A DNA stretch of 64,000 bases, from the NCBI GenBank assembly GCA_050998805.1, contig JBPCPV010000040.1, positions 10,367 through 74,366 of the forward strand. Reading direction: 5' to 3'. The stretch's first letter is position 1, and every line of letters begins with the position of its first letter. Both the position numbers and the translations under genes were made by a program. The DNA is from JAICKM01 sp050998805. GTDB taxonomy: Bacteria; Chloroflexota; Chloroflexia; QHBQ01; JAICKM01. This document shows positions 8,423-17,406 of the stretch, piece after piece. The notes below the pieces were generated by a model. That model searched no databases. It saw only the letters and a list, made by a program, of their open reading frames with translations, and was not told the origin of the DNA.

Positions 8423-10345
8423 GTGCGAAAACAGGGATTGTGGGGCGATTTGCTGCGCGGCCTCCGTTCACCGTGGCTCTACGTCTGCCTCGTTGCGGCG
8501 CTTGTGGTGTGGGGCCTCGCCTGGCAGACGCCGTCGAGCTATACGCTCGACGTTGGCGGCCGGCAGGACGACGCCTTCGTAAGCCATTTCTACGACAAGG
8601 AGCCTTCCCCCAACAGCCAGCCCCACCCCGACTTCACCTACCGCTGGACCAGGGCCGACAGCTCCCTCGACTGGCCCGGCCTCGGCCTCGGCAACCTCCC
8701 CGTCAGCGTCACCCTGCGCCTCGCCCCCGCTCCCGGAATTGCCTCGCCGGTTGTGACGGCGACAGTGCGCGGTCAAGCCTTCCCCATCGCCCTCGCGCCC
8801 GGCCTGCATGATTACAGCTTCCAGGTCGCCACGTCGGGCTTCTTCGAGACCGACTTCGAGATCCGCCTCCATACCCGCACCGTCAGCCCCCCCGGCGACG
8901 GGCGCGACCTCGGCGTGCTTGTGGACACCGCCACGCTTGCCCCCGCCGGCCCCGCCCCACCCCAGCCGACTGTGGTCCTGCCGGTGGCCGAGCTTCTGCG
9001 CTGGGCCGTGTCCCTCACCCTGCTCTGGCAGCTCGCCCACTGGCTGTCCGGCAGCGCCCGCGTTGCGACGATCCTCTCCGCGCTCGCCGTCCTCGTCGTC
9101 GCGTGGGGCATCCTGGCCGAACGCCCCAATCTCGGCCTCCTCGCTCCCGAAGTCCCCTGGCTCCTCCTCTCAGCCTACCCGGTCGCCCTCATCGGCTGCG
9201 TGGCCGCGACCTACCTCTCCCCCTATAGGGAAAGAAGCCGGGAGGTTAGGTGGACCGCAGCCGCCTTCGCTGCCGCCTACCTGCTGCGCGTCGGCGGCAT
9301 GGTCTACCCTCAGTTCCGCACCAGCGACATCGGCCTCCACATCCACAACATTGAAAAGGTGCTGCGCGGAGTCCTCCTCTGGCAGGGGACTTTGCCGAAC
9401 GGCGCGCCCTCGCCGTATCCGCCGCTGCCCTACATCGTGCTCGCGCCGTTCTCCGCGCTTCTGCCCGATCTGTCGCTGCTGCTGCGCGTAGGCGTCGGCC
9501 TGCTCGACGCTTCGTGTGTCCTGCCGCTCTTCTACCTCGGCTCCCGGCTGGCGGGTACACGCGCTGGGACGTGGGCGGCGTGGGTCTATGCGCTCCTGGT
9601 CGCGCCCTTCGCGCTTTTCTCGACGGGCGTTTTCTCCAACCTCTTCGGGCAGGCCGTCTTCACTTGGACGCTCGCCGCCTGGGGCGCGGCGCTGCTCGCA
9701 CCTCGTGTCTCGCCGCGTCTCTGGGCCGCTCTGACGACCGGCTTTTTCTTGACATTCCTGAGTCACTATGGTATGCTGATTGCCGCCGTAGCTGTGGCCG
9801 GGCTGTTTGTGCTGTTCGCGCTCGTTGCTGGCCCGGCAGATATACGGAAGCGAGCATTAGGAGTGGCAGGGGCGTTGGCGGTGGCCGGGATCGCCGCGTT
9901 TTTGGTCTACTACATCACCGTCGTGGATCTGCTGTTCGCGCCGACCGGAGGCGTAAGCAGCAGCGGCGGGAGGGGCAGCTTCGATCTGCTCGGCCTGCCC
10001 GACCTGCTCCGTAGGCGGCTCGACCCCGACCTCGGCGCGCTTGCGCTACTATTGGCGCTGGCCGGCTGGCTCACCGCCGGACGGCACGCTCGCGGTGTGA
10101 TTCTGTTAACTGCCGCCGCAGCCGTAGCCGCGTTCGGCTTCGCGGGCGTCAGTATGGTTGTCGGCGACAACATCCGGTATGCGTTACTGCTCGCGCCGTT
10201 CGTGGCCCTCGGTGCCGGTCAGCTCCTGGCCCGCATCGCTGGCCGTGGTCGCCCTGGAACCGGCTGGGCAGTAGTCATACTGGCAATACTCTTCTGGCAG
10301 CTGTTGGGCGCGTGGCTGCCGCTCATCTTTACTCGCTATCACTAG
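8423..10345 (+). CDS. GT-C-type integral membrane glycosyltransferase-like protein
   Basis: 640 residues. One N-terminal transmembrane helix (about 17-34) is followed by an extracytoplasmic beta-rich segment to about residue 185. About ten hydrophobic helices then run to the C-terminus. The first luminal loop after re-entry carries the acidic motif in FRTSDIGLHIHN, as in GT-C enzymes that use lipid-linked sugars. The architecture resembles the ArnT/PMT superfamily, but substrate and acceptor cannot be assigned. The GTG start has no Shine-Dalgarno and sits next to a -10 box. It heads a plus-strand envelope cluster (methyltransferases, DUF2079 protein, secreted beta-propeller protein). Confidence 0.72.
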   Translation: MRKQGLWGDLLRGLRSPWLYVCLVAALVVWGLAWQTPSSYTLDVGGRQDDAFVSHFYDKEPSPNSQPHPDFTYRWTRADSSLDWPGLGLGNLPVSVTLRLAPAPGIASPVVTATVRGQAFPIALAPGLHDYSFQVATSGFFETDFEIRLHTRTVSPPGDGRDLGVLVDTATLAPAGPAPPQPTVVLPVAELLRWAVSLTLLWQLAHWLSGSARVATILSALAVLVVAWGILAERPNLGLLAPEVPWLLLSAYPVALIGCVAATYLSPYRERSREVRWTAAAFAAAYLLRVGGMVYPQFRTSDIGLHIHNIEKVLRGVLLWQGTLPNGAPSPYPPLPYIVLAPFSALLPDLSLLLRVGVGLLDASCVLPLFYLGSRLAGTRAGTWAAWVYALLVAPFALFSTGVFSNLFGQAVFTWTLAAWGAALLAPRVSPRLWAALTTGFFLTFLSHYGMLIAAVAVAGLFVLFALVAGPADIRKRALGVAGALAVAGIAAFLVYYITVVDLLFAPTGGVSSSGGRGSFDLLGLPDLLRRRLDPDLGALALLLALAGWLTAGRHARGVILLTAAAAVAAFGFAGVSMVVGDNIRYALLLAPFVALGAGQLLARIAGRGRPGTGWAVVILAILFWQLLGAWLPLIFTRYH

Positions 10346-10369
10346 CCGCGATCTGTTGACGACACGCCT

Positions 10370-11182
10370 ATGATGCGCCATGACCTATACGAAGACCTCT
10401 ACGTCAAGGAGCAGGACTACTGGTGGCACGTCGGCAAGCGGGCCATCGTCTACTCCCTCCTCGAAAAGTACCTGCCGTCTGGAGACAAGTCGGCGAGGCG
10501 CGCCCTCGACCTGGGATGCGGCACCGGCCTCAACCTCGACAGCCTCTCCCTCTACGCGCAGCCGATCGGCCTCGACAGCTCGGCCAAAGCCCTCGAGTTC
10601 TGCGCCCGGCGCGGCCACCGGCACCTAGTGCAGGCCTCATCGCTGCCTTTCGCCGACAACTCGTTCGATATAATCACCGCGCTCGACGTGATCGAACACC
10701 TTGACGACGACCTGGCGACGCTCCGCGAACTCTACCGCGTGATGCGCCCCGGCGGCCTGCTGATCATCAGCGTCCCAGCCTACCGCGCCCTCTGGAGCTA
10801 CTGGGACCAGATCCTCGGCCACCGCCGCCGCTATACCACGCGGGGGATGCGCCGGGTGACGCGGGCTGCCGGCTGGCGCGTCCGCAAAGTCAGCTACAGC
10901 AACCTCGCCATACTCCTGCCGACAGTTGGGATGCGCCTCGTCAAGGGCCTCCGCCACCGCCGGCACGAAACAGCGATGCCGACCAGCGACAGCCCCGAGC
11001 AGATGACCTCCGACGGCCCCGGCACCGACTTCATTGACGTCCCAGGCTGGCTGAACCGCATGATGATCGGCTACTACCACGGAGAGAGCCGCGCCCTCCG
11101 CGAGGTCAACCTGCCGTTCGGCCTCTCGGTCGTCTGCGTCGCCCAGAAGCCAGGCCGCGCCCGCCCCCGCGCAAACAAATGA
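10370..11182 (+). CDS. SAM-dependent methyltransferase (class I)
   Basis: 270 residues. Motif I is LDLGCGTG near residue 47, the acidic end of strand 2 is in GLDSS, and the post-motif ALDVIEHLDDD is followed by VMRPGGLLIISVP, the standard Rossmann methyltransferase set. The N-terminal DLYVKEQDYWWH is typical of methyltransferases in polysaccharide or lipid-glycan clusters. It lies 24 nt after the GT-C gene, and its stop overlaps the DUF2079 start by 4 nt (ATGA), so all are probably co-transcribed. The methylated substrate is unknown. Confidence 0.85.
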   Translation: MMRHDLYEDLYVKEQDYWWHVGKRAIVYSLLEKYLPSGDKSARRALDLGCGTGLNLDSLSLYAQPIGLDSSAKALEFCARRGHRHLVQASSLPFADNSFDIITALDVIEHLDDDLATLRELYRVMRPGGLLIISVPAYRALWSYWDQILGHRRRYTTRGMRRVTRAAGWRVRKVSYSNLAILLPTVGMRLVKGLRHRRHETAMPTSDSPEQMTSDGPGTDFIDVPGWLNRMMIGYYHGESRALREVNLPFGLSVVCVAQKPGRARPRANK

Positions 11183-12756
11183 CAGCCCGAACCGTCGCCG
11201 ACCCCGCCGCGCCCCTCCTGAGTGAAGCGGAGGACCAGGCCCGAAGCGACCGGGTAGGGTCGTTTGCGGCATGGGTGGAGCGACTGGCTCCCAGTCTACT
11301 GTTCGCCGCGATGGCGCTGTATGTCGTCGTCTTCTTCGCCGCGTCGTTCTACAAATACGAGCACTTCGGCCAGGGCTACGACCAGGTGGACTTCGAGCAA
11401 GCGATCTGGAACACGGTGCAGGGCCACCCATTCGAGGACTCCCGCTTCAACTTCACCGACTCGATCTTCGGCTTGGACTGGATGCCTCTGCTCGCGGTTT
11501 TCGTGCCGTTTTATGCCTTGCTCCCATCGCCACACACCCTGTTTTTCCTCCAGATCCTGGCAGCTGCGGTCGGCGCGTGGCCGGTCTACCTGCTCGCCCG
11601 CGACCGGCTCGGCAGTGCCCGCGCCGGGCTGGTCTTCGGCCTCGCCTGGCTGCTCTACCCCACTGTCGAACATTCGGTGCTCGACCCGTTCCAGATCCGT
11701 ATCTTCGCCACGGTGCTGCTGCTCTTTGCGCTGCTCTACTTCGAGCGCAGGCAGCTTTGGCCGTTCCTGCTCTGCTGCGGCCTCGCCATGCTCGCCCGAA
11801 CCGATGTCGCGCTCGTCGTGATCATGTTCGGCGTCTACGCCCTCGTCGCGCGCCGTGGCTGGGGCTGGGTCGCCGCGCCCCTCATCCTCGGCCTCGGCTA
11901 CTTCCTGCCTGTGATGACTCTCGTGCTCCCCGCGTTCGTCCACCTCCCTGCCGTCAACTGCGTCGGCCCGATCCCCGCCGACCAGATCGACCACGTCTGG
12001 CCGGGCAGCAGCAACCCGAACCTCGGCTACTACCTCCAATGGGGCTGCACCCCCGGCATGATCGCCGTCAACCTCGTCAAAGACCCGCTCTACACGCTCG
12101 GCTACATGCTCGGCGACCTCCACAAGTGGATATACCTCGCCGACATGCTCGCGCCGCTCGCCTTCCTCTCACTGCTCGCCCCCGCGCGTCTCCTGCTCGC
12201 CCTGCCGATACTCGGCCTCAACCTGATCGCCTGGCGTCCGGCGCAGACCGAGTACAACAACCACTACCAGCTCCTGATCACGGTCGGCGTGGTCTACGCG
12301 GCGGTCGCCGGTTTCGCGGTGGGGCTGCGCCGCTTCCCGCGCCGCCGAGATATACTGCTCGGCACGCTGCTCCTAGTCGCGGTCGTCGTCAACCTGCTGC
12401 TCCACAACCCGGTGAGCAGCGCCTTCCGCTTCCCGGAGAGTCCGGCGCGGATCGCCGCGGCGAGGGAGCTGATCGCCCAGGTGCCGCCGGGTGCCCATGT
12501 CGCTGCGTCGAGCCGGGTCGCGCCCCATCTGCTGCCGCGCCGCTACATCTATAACTTCCCGCCGGCACCCTACTCGCCCTACACCATGAGCGACTTCGGC
12601 CCGCTCGACTACATCCTGGTGGACACCAACGCCCAGGAGAATAACTCGAATCTCCTGCCCGACGGCCGGACCGCTCTCCAGGCCCTCGCCGGCAGCCCGG
12701 AGTGGAAGCTGCAACAGGACGAGCAGCACTACCGGCTCTACGTTCGCACCCATTAA
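11179..12756 (+). CDS. DUF2079 family polytopic membrane protein
   Basis: 525 residues with about ten transmembrane segments. The hallmark of DUF2079 is present in the first large loop: YDQVDFEQAIWNT, then GHPFEDSRFNFTD, and the later VEHSVLDPFQIRI. The family is GT-C-like and thought to act on lipid-linked sugars at the outer face of the membrane, but no biochemical function is established. It is translationally coupled to the upstream methyltransferase. Acidic residues in the first loop match the usual GT-C position for metal or donor binding. Confidence 0.85.
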   Translation: MTARTVADPAAPLLSEAEDQARSDRVGSFAAWVERLAPSLLFAAMALYVVVFFAASFYKYEHFGQGYDQVDFEQAIWNTVQGHPFEDSRFNFTDSIFGLDWMPLLAVFVPFYALLPSPHTLFFLQILAAAVGAWPVYLLARDRLGSARAGLVFGLAWLLYPTVEHSVLDPFQIRIFATVLLLFALLYFERRQLWPFLLCCGLAMLARTDVALVVIMFGVYALVARRGWGWVAAPLILGLGYFLPVMTLVLPAFVHLPAVNCVGPIPADQIDHVWPGSSNPNLGYYLQWGCTPGMIAVNLVKDPLYTLGYMLGDLHKWIYLADMLAPLAFLSLLAPARLLLALPILGLNLIAWRPAQTEYNNHYQLLITVGVVYAAVAGFAVGLRRFPRRRDILLGTLLLVAVVVNLLLHNPVSSAFRFPESPARIAAARELIAQVPPGAHVAASSRVAPHLLPRRYIYNFPPAPYSPYTMSDFGPLDYILVDTNAQENNSNLLPDGRTALQALAGSPEWKLQQDEQHYRLYVRTH

Positions 12757-12772
12757 TTGTCGAGGTGAAACC

Positions 12773-14605
12773 ATGAAAACAAACCTTATCCTCATATCAT
12801 GCTTGGCCCTGCTGCTGGTCGCCGTGGGAGAGGGCAGCCGCGCCCAAACCACGACCGGTGTCATCGTCTACGCCGGGGCCGACCACAACATCCGGCGGAT
12901 CGCCGCCGACGGCACGGATAAGCGCCGGCTCACCCAAGACGGCATGTCGGACAGCCCGGCGTGGCTGCCTGGCGGGGGACAGATCGCCTTCGCGTCGTTG
13001 CGGGACGGCAAGACCGTCTCCACGCCGAGCGGCACCGTCCAACTCAGCCAGATATACATCATGGCGTCCGACGGCAGCAGGCCGACGCGGATCTCCGACG
13101 GCACGGGCGACGACCGCTTCCCGGTCGCCACAGCCGACGGCTCCCGGATCCTCTTCCTGCGAACCCACGGCTGGGGTCTGTTGAAGGGCGCGCCGTCCGT
13201 GGTGACTGAAATCGCCGCGATGCGCCTCGACGGTAGCGGCTACCGCGCTTACAGCGTGCAGACACTCAAGACGGGAGAGCGAATCGACCGCTACCCGGCC
13301 CGCATCTCAGCCGACGGCACGAAGGTCGTCTTTATCCGCCAGGAGGCGGCGAACGCCGGGGGCATGATTGAACTGCTCGATGTCGCCTCCAGTCAGGCCG
13401 CGCCGCTCTCGGTTGACCAGGACGCCAACACCCCGCCCGGCAGCGTGGAGTACCTCTGGCCCCGCTTCGACCCACAGGGCCGCATCGTTGTGTTTCGCCG
13501 CGCCTCCGCGCCCGGCTCGGCTTCCGCGAGCCTGATCAGCCTCGACCTTACCGGCAAGACCGTCGCCACGCTCGCTCGCGGCCTGATGCCGGAGGCACTG
13601 GCAAACGGCTTCGACGTGAACTGGGCCGGCAACACCCTGATCGCGGCCCGCGCCCCGGAACAGCCCGGCGGCCTGCGCCCCGAAGAAATCTACCTCTACG
13701 ACCTGGCCGCGGGCCGCGCCGCGCCGCCGCTCACCGACGGCCACGCCCCCGCCTACATCGCCGCAGCAGGCCCCCCGGCACCCGTAGGCGGCGCGACGCC
13801 CACCCCCGGCAAGCCTCTGATCGACACTCCCGACCCGCTTTTCTACGCCGCGTGGGAGCGGGTTGACCGCCCGGTGCGCGAGCATATCGCCGCCCGCTCT
13901 TGGATCTGGGGGCCGGTCGGTCGCGCGGTCGCCCAGGAGCCGTATGGCGACGGCACGCGGTTGGTGCAGTACTTCGATAAGGCGCGCATGGAGCTGAACC
14001 CCGCCGCTGGCGAGGCGCCCGCCTACGTGACTAACGGCCTGCTGGTGGTAGAGATGCTCAGCGGCCGGGTGCAGGTTGGCCCCACCCGCTACGAGACGCA
14101 CGGCCCCGCACCGTTCCCCATCGGCGGCGACGCCGACGCGAACCCCGCCCCCTCCTACGCGGTGCTGGCCCACATCGCCTCTCTCAACGGAGAGAACAAA
14201 GCCGCGCCCGCCCTCCACACCCCGGTCACCACCACCCTCAGCAGCGGCGGCGCTCGCGGCACGATCACCTTCCCCGCGACCGAGCGGATCGGCTACTTCG
14301 CACCCGAGACCGGCCACAACATCCCCGAGGTCTTCTACAACTTCCTGAACCAGACCGGCAAAGTCTATGTCGGCGGCGGCTACCACGACGCCCGCGTGCT
14401 CGACTGGATCTCCGCCGTCGGCTACCCGATCACCGAGCCGTACTGGACGCGGATGGCGATCGCCGGCAAGGTCCGCAACGTCATGGTCCAGGCATACCAG
14501 CGCCAGATCCTGACCTACATCCCCGATTACGCTCCGCCCTGGAACGTCCAGTTCGGCAACGTCGGCGTGCAGTACTATGCCTGGCGCTACGGCAGGCTCC
14601 CCTAG
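12773..14605 (+). CDS. Secreted beta-propeller protein with Chloroflexota-type C-terminal domain
   Basis: 610 residues. A signal peptide (1-24, ending GEGSRA) leads to a TolB/PD40-like beta-propeller to about residue 335, with repeated patterns of the type I..DG...RRLT......PAW.P.G..IAF. The C-terminal part (about 350-610), with VQYFDKARMELNP and VQYYAWRYG, matches a domain I associate with exported Chloroflexota proteins, which binds nothing known. AGGTG lies 5 nt before the ATG. Its position among membrane transferases suggests a wall- or surface-bound role. Confidence 0.75.
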   Translation: MKTNLILISCLALLLVAVGEGSRAQTTTGVIVYAGADHNIRRIAADGTDKRRLTQDGMSDSPAWLPGGGQIAFASLRDGKTVSTPSGTVQLSQIYIMASDGSRPTRISDGTGDDRFPVATADGSRILFLRTHGWGLLKGAPSVVTEIAAMRLDGSGYRAYSVQTLKTGERIDRYPARISADGTKVVFIRQEAANAGGMIELLDVASSQAAPLSVDQDANTPPGSVEYLWPRFDPQGRIVVFRRASAPGSASASLISLDLTGKTVATLARGLMPEALANGFDVNWAGNTLIAARAPEQPGGLRPEEIYLYDLAAGRAAPPLTDGHAPAYIAAAGPPAPVGGATPTPGKPLIDTPDPLFYAAWERVDRPVREHIAARSWIWGPVGRAVAQEPYGDGTRLVQYFDKARMELNPAAGEAPAYVTNGLLVVEMLSGRVQVGPTRYETHGPAPFPIGGDADANPAPSYAVLAHIASLNGENKAAPALHTPVTTTLSSGGARGTITFPATERIGYFAPETGHNIPEVFYNFLNQTGKVYVGGGYHDARVLDWISAVGYPITEPYWTRMAIAGKVRNVMVQAYQRQILTYIPDYAPPWNVQFGNVGVQYYAWRYGRLP

Positions 14606-14609
14606 CGGG

Positions 14610-15470
14610 ATGGAGAGCGATTTGGAGGCCGAGATCGCCGCCGCGATTGAACCGTGGCTGGCGCATATGCGCTGGCGGAAGGACTTCGCGTCATGGCGGC
14701 GGCGGCGGATACGGCAAGAGGACTACCAGGAGGCGAACGTGGCTGCCCTGCTTTCGGTGGTCGGAACCGGCTTCGGCGGCAAGCGGCTGCTCGATCTCGG
14801 CAGCGGCATGGGCGGCTTGTCGGTCGCCCTGGCGCGGGAGGGCGCGCAGGTCGTTGCGCTCGATTACAACACAGCCTACTGCGCCATCGCCCGGCTGCGC
14901 GCCCGCCGCTACGGCCTCACCCTGCCTCTGGTGGTCGGGGCAGGCGAGCACCTGCCCTTCCCTGCCGATAGCTTCGATGCCGTGATCAACCTCGACGTGC
15001 TGGAGCATGTCGCCGACCCTTCCCGCGTCGTCTCCGAGATCGCCCGCGTGCTGCGGCCCGGTGGCAGGTGCCTCACGAGCGCGCCGAACCGCTTCGCCTT
15101 CCGCGACGCCCACTACCACCTGCCCGGAATCAACTGGCTGCCGCGCCGGTTTGCCGAAGCCGTCATCCGGCGCACAGGCCGCTCGAAGGAAGCTGGCAGC
15201 CTGCTCACCGACCGCCAGGCGCTCTCCGCGCTCAACACCTACACCTGGGGTGGGTTCGCGGTCCTCGCCCGCCGGAACGGCCTACGCGCCGTAGACGAAG
15301 TGGAGGAGCGCCTCCGCCACGGTGAGATCCGCCAACTCACCGGCCTGCGCCGCGCCGTGCTCCGACTGGTGAGGCGGCTGGGGCTGCTGGTGCCGCTCTA
15401 CTGCGCCTACCGCTTCGGCTGGCAGGGGACGTTCCAGGCGCGGTTCGAGAAGCCCCCGAAGCGCGGCTGA
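14610..15470 (+). CDS. SAM-dependent methyltransferase (class I)
   Basis: 286 residues from ATG 14610, 4 nt after the stop of the propeller gene. An in-frame ATG at 14577 would overlap that gene by 29 nt and adds residues without conservation. Motif I LLDLGSGMGG, strand 2 end VALDYN, motif LDVLEHVADPSRVV and VLRPGGRCL are all present. The N-terminal WRKDFASWRRRRI is a basic helix seen in methyltransferases near polysaccharide genes. The substrate is unknown, and it is probably the last gene of the envelope cluster before tgt. Confidence 0.83.
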   Translation: MESDLEAEIAAAIEPWLAHMRWRKDFASWRRRRIRQEDYQEANVAALLSVVGTGFGGKRLLDLGSGMGGLSVALAREGAQVVALDYNTAYCAIARLRARRYGLTLPLVVGAGEHLPFPADSFDAVINLDVLEHVADPSRVVSEIARVLRPGGRCLTSAPNRFAFRDAHYHLPGINWLPRRFAEAVIRRTGRSKEAGSLLTDRQALSALNTYTWGGFAVLARRNGLRAVDEVEERLRHGEIRQLTGLRRAVLRLVRRLGLLVPLYCAYRFGWQGTFQARFEKPPKRG

Positions 15471-15489
15471 GGCGGCCACAGGAACCCGA

Positions 15490-16668
15490 ATGACCCAAGC
15501 CTTCTCCTTCACCCTCGAAGCCACAGCGCCCGGCAGCCAGGCACGCGCCGGCCGCCTGCTCACGCCGCACGGGGAATGCCTCACGCCGCTCTTCATGCCG
15601 GTGGGCACCCAGGCGTCGGTCAAGGCGCTCGGGCCGGACGACCTGCGCGAGCTTGGCGCGACCTGCGTGCTCGGCAACACCTATCACCTCTACCTGCGCC
15701 CCGGAGACGAGGTGATCGCGGAGCTGGGCGGCCTCCACAGCTTCATGTCGTGGGACAGGCCGATGCTCACCGACAGCGGCGGCTACCAGGTCTTCAGCCT
15801 CAGCCACAACCGCAGTCTCGACGACGACGGCGTGACCTTCCGCTCCCACCTCGACGGCTCCCTCCACCGCTTCACTCCTGAGCGTGTGATCCGCCTCGAG
15901 GAGCAGATCGGTGCCGACATCATCATGGTCCTCGACGAATGTACGCCCTATCCGAGCGACGAGGCTTACAACCGGCAGGCGCTTCGCCGCACCCACGCCT
16001 GGGCCGCCCGCTGCTGGGCCGCGCATGGCGCTACCGGCCAGGCGCTTTTCGGCATCGTGCAGGGCGGGATGTTCGCGGAACTCCGGCGAGAGAGCGCGCT
16101 CACCCTCGCCGAACTCGACTTCCCCGGCTACGCAGTCGGCGGCCTCAGCGTCGGCGAGCCGAAGGCGCTGATGCACGCCATGCTCGAAGAGACCACGCCT
16201 CTCCTCCCCGCCGACAAGCCCCGCTACCTCATGGGCGTCGGCTCGCCGGAAGACCTTTGGGAGTGCGTCGCGCGTGGGATCGACATGTTCGACTGCGTGC
16301 TGCCCACGCGCCTCGCCCGCAACGGCGCGCTCCTCACCCGCGCCGGCCGGATGCCGGTCAAAAGCCCGCGCTTCGCTCGCGTGGACGGGCCAATCGAGGA
16401 AGGCTGCGACTGCTGGACCTGCCGCAACTTCTCCCTTGCCTACGTCCACCACCTCTACCGCACCAAAGAGCTGCTCGCCTACCGCCTGAACAGCATACAC
16501 AACCTCCGTTTCCTGATCCGCCTCACCGACGAGATCCGCCGCAGCATTCTCAACGGCACATTCAGCGAGCAGCGCGCCTCCTTCCTTGCCGAGTACCAAC
16601 CAGCTGACCTGGAGAAGGCCCGCGAGCAGCGCGCGCTCTGGCTGACGGCTCACGGCCGCGCCCAGTAA
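15490..16668 (+). CDS. tgt: tRNA-guanine transglycosylase
   Basis: Exchanges guanine-34 in GUN-anticodon tRNAs for preQ1, the key step of queuosine modification. The full-length 392 residues carry D95 in LTDSGGYQ (general acid/base), substrate loop FGIVQGG (187-193), nucleophile D268 in MFDCVLPTR, and the zinc site C306, C308, C311 and H337. It begins 19 nt after the methyltransferase stop and may share its transcript. No other queuosine genes are in the window. The stop is followed at once by 8-bp repeat units GGTAGTGC. Confidence 0.96.
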   Translation: MTQAFSFTLEATAPGSQARAGRLLTPHGECLTPLFMPVGTQASVKALGPDDLRELGATCVLGNTYHLYLRPGDEVIAELGGLHSFMSWDRPMLTDSGGYQVFSLSHNRSLDDDGVTFRSHLDGSLHRFTPERVIRLEEQIGADIIMVLDECTPYPSDEAYNRQALRRTHAWAARCWAAHGATGQALFGIVQGGMFAELRRESALTLAELDFPGYAVGGLSVGEPKALMHAMLEETTPLLPADKPRYLMGVGSPEDLWECVARGIDMFDCVLPTRLARNGALLTRAGRMPVKSPRFARVDGPIEEGCDCWTCRNFSLAYVHHLYRTKELLAYRLNSIHNLRFLIRLTDEIRRSILNGTFSEQRASFLAEYQPADLEKAREQRALWLTAHGRAQ

Positions 16669-16830
16669 GCGGTAGTGCGGTAGTGCGTAGCAGTGGACGT
16701 TGGATACGGCTGTAATGTAAAGGCGGTGAGTGGTAGCGGCCTGCGGCACGATGGGCCTGGCGTGGTTGTCGGTTAGCTGAAGGATCGATAATCTGCGCCT
16801 GAGAATTGGTAATAATTTGGAAACGCGGTT

Positions 16831-16872
16831 CCAGGCACGGATCGGGCAAAAAGTTATCAGTTCCGTGCCTGG
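16831..16872. repeat. Hairpin inside a longer imperfect palindrome
   Basis: CCAGGCACGGA (16831-16841) pairs perfectly with TCCGTGCCTGG (16862-16872). The flanks continue to pair imperfectly (AATAATTT region on the left, AATTATT on the right), giving arms of roughly 30 bp. It could be a miniature mobile element relic or a structured RNA. No adjacent gene explains it. Confidence 0.6.
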
Positions 16873-16931
16873 CGCGAGCTGATAATTATTGGTTAGTGGT
16901 CGGTGGTCGGTGGTGTAGGCGGTAGGCAGAG

Positions 16932-16955
16932 ATACTCCGATCGGAGTATTTTTGG
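16932..16955. terminator. Palindrome ATACTCCGATCGGAGTAT followed by T-run
   Basis: A perfect 18-bp palindrome directly followed by TTTTT fits a compact intrinsic terminator read on the plus strand, possibly ending the tgt transcript 260 nt downstream of its stop. The core ACTCCGA also recurs near 17129, 22362 and 62910. Confidence 0.5.
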
Positions 16956-17121
16956 GAAACGGGACAAAATCGCCCGGCGAGCGTCGGGGAGCGGGGCCGC
17001 GCCACTCCTATTTTAGGCACGGAGTAGGATGTTTTCGGCTCAATATTTTTACCCTCTCACTTTTAATATCCATTTCGGGGGTCATTTACTGCCAGATTCT
17101 GAGGGTTTTGGGGACGTCGGA

Positions 17122-17143
17122 AGGAAAGATACTCCGAAAGACC
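17122..17143 (+). repeat. GAAAGATACTCCGAAAGAC element, copy 1
   Basis: A 19-nt motif that recurs in inverted orientation at 62904-62924 in the EamA/purL spacer. Its role is unknown. It could be a regulatory site or part of a small dispersed repeat. Confidence 0.55.
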
Positions 17144-17267
17144 TAGACGATTGCGGAGTGCGGAGTGCGGAGCGCGGACGGGGTATGGGAAGGATCCCCG
17201 GGCGGAGCCGTGTCTGTGGGAGAGCGGCTCCGCCCTCGATGCGCTAGCCATCAGCGATCAGCCGTCG

Positions 17268-17302
17268 GACGAGATTCTTCGCTGCGCTCAGAATGACAGT
17301 GG
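17268..17302. repeat. Dispersed repeat, copy 2
   Basis: Same ATTCTTCGCTGCGCTCAGAAT core and GACAGTG flank as at 8322. It is followed by a CGCACTA heptamer array (about 17310-17333). Confidence 0.8.
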
Positions 17303-17337
17303 TGGTGGGGACGCACTACGCACTACGCACTACGCTC

Positions 17338-17366
17338 TTGACATCCGCAAGTTTGCGCGTTATAAT
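17338..17366 (+). promoter_or_regulatory. Consensus sigma-70 type promoter of the arsR-CDF operon
   Basis: TTGACA (17338-17343), a 17-bp spacer and TATAAT (17361-17366): both hexamers are perfect. It drives the ArsR regulator and the two transporters downstream. Confidence 0.9.
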
Positions 17367-17382
17367 TTAGCGTGTGCTAAAT
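17365..17382. promoter_or_regulatory. Palindromic operator overlapping the -10 box
   Basis: ATTTAGC-GTGT-GCTAAAT, a perfect 7-4-7 inverted repeat that overlaps the end of the -10 and the expected start point. Position and symmetry fit autorepression by the adjacent ArsR-family protein. Confidence 0.75.
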
Positions 17383-17406
17383 CGAGCAACTGAAAGGAGT
17401 GCTGCT

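Larger units (their letters stand above)
16669..17337. other. Gene-free, repeat-rich spacer between tgt and the arsR operon
   Basis: About 670 bp with no credible reading frame on either strand. It holds GGTAGTGC units next to the tgt stop, a long imperfect palindrome around 16831-16872, GGTCGGT heptamers (about 16893-16913), an ACTCCGATCGGAGT palindrome with a T-run, an AT-richer stretch (about 17000-17110), a CCGAAAG-type motif, GAGTGCG heptamers (about 17153-17176), a dispersed repeat copy and CGCACTA heptamers. Confidence 0.8.

Noticed and set aside
13307..14386. 359-codon minus-strand frame opposite the propeller gene
   Set aside because: Antisense artefact with no domain, opposite a clear coding gene.
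15337..16749. 470-codon minus-strand frame opposite tgt
   Set aside because: Antisense of tgt, which is certain from its motifs.
16952..17146. 64-codon frame in the tgt-arsR spacer
   Set aside because: No ribosome site or known relative, and it crosses repeat elements.
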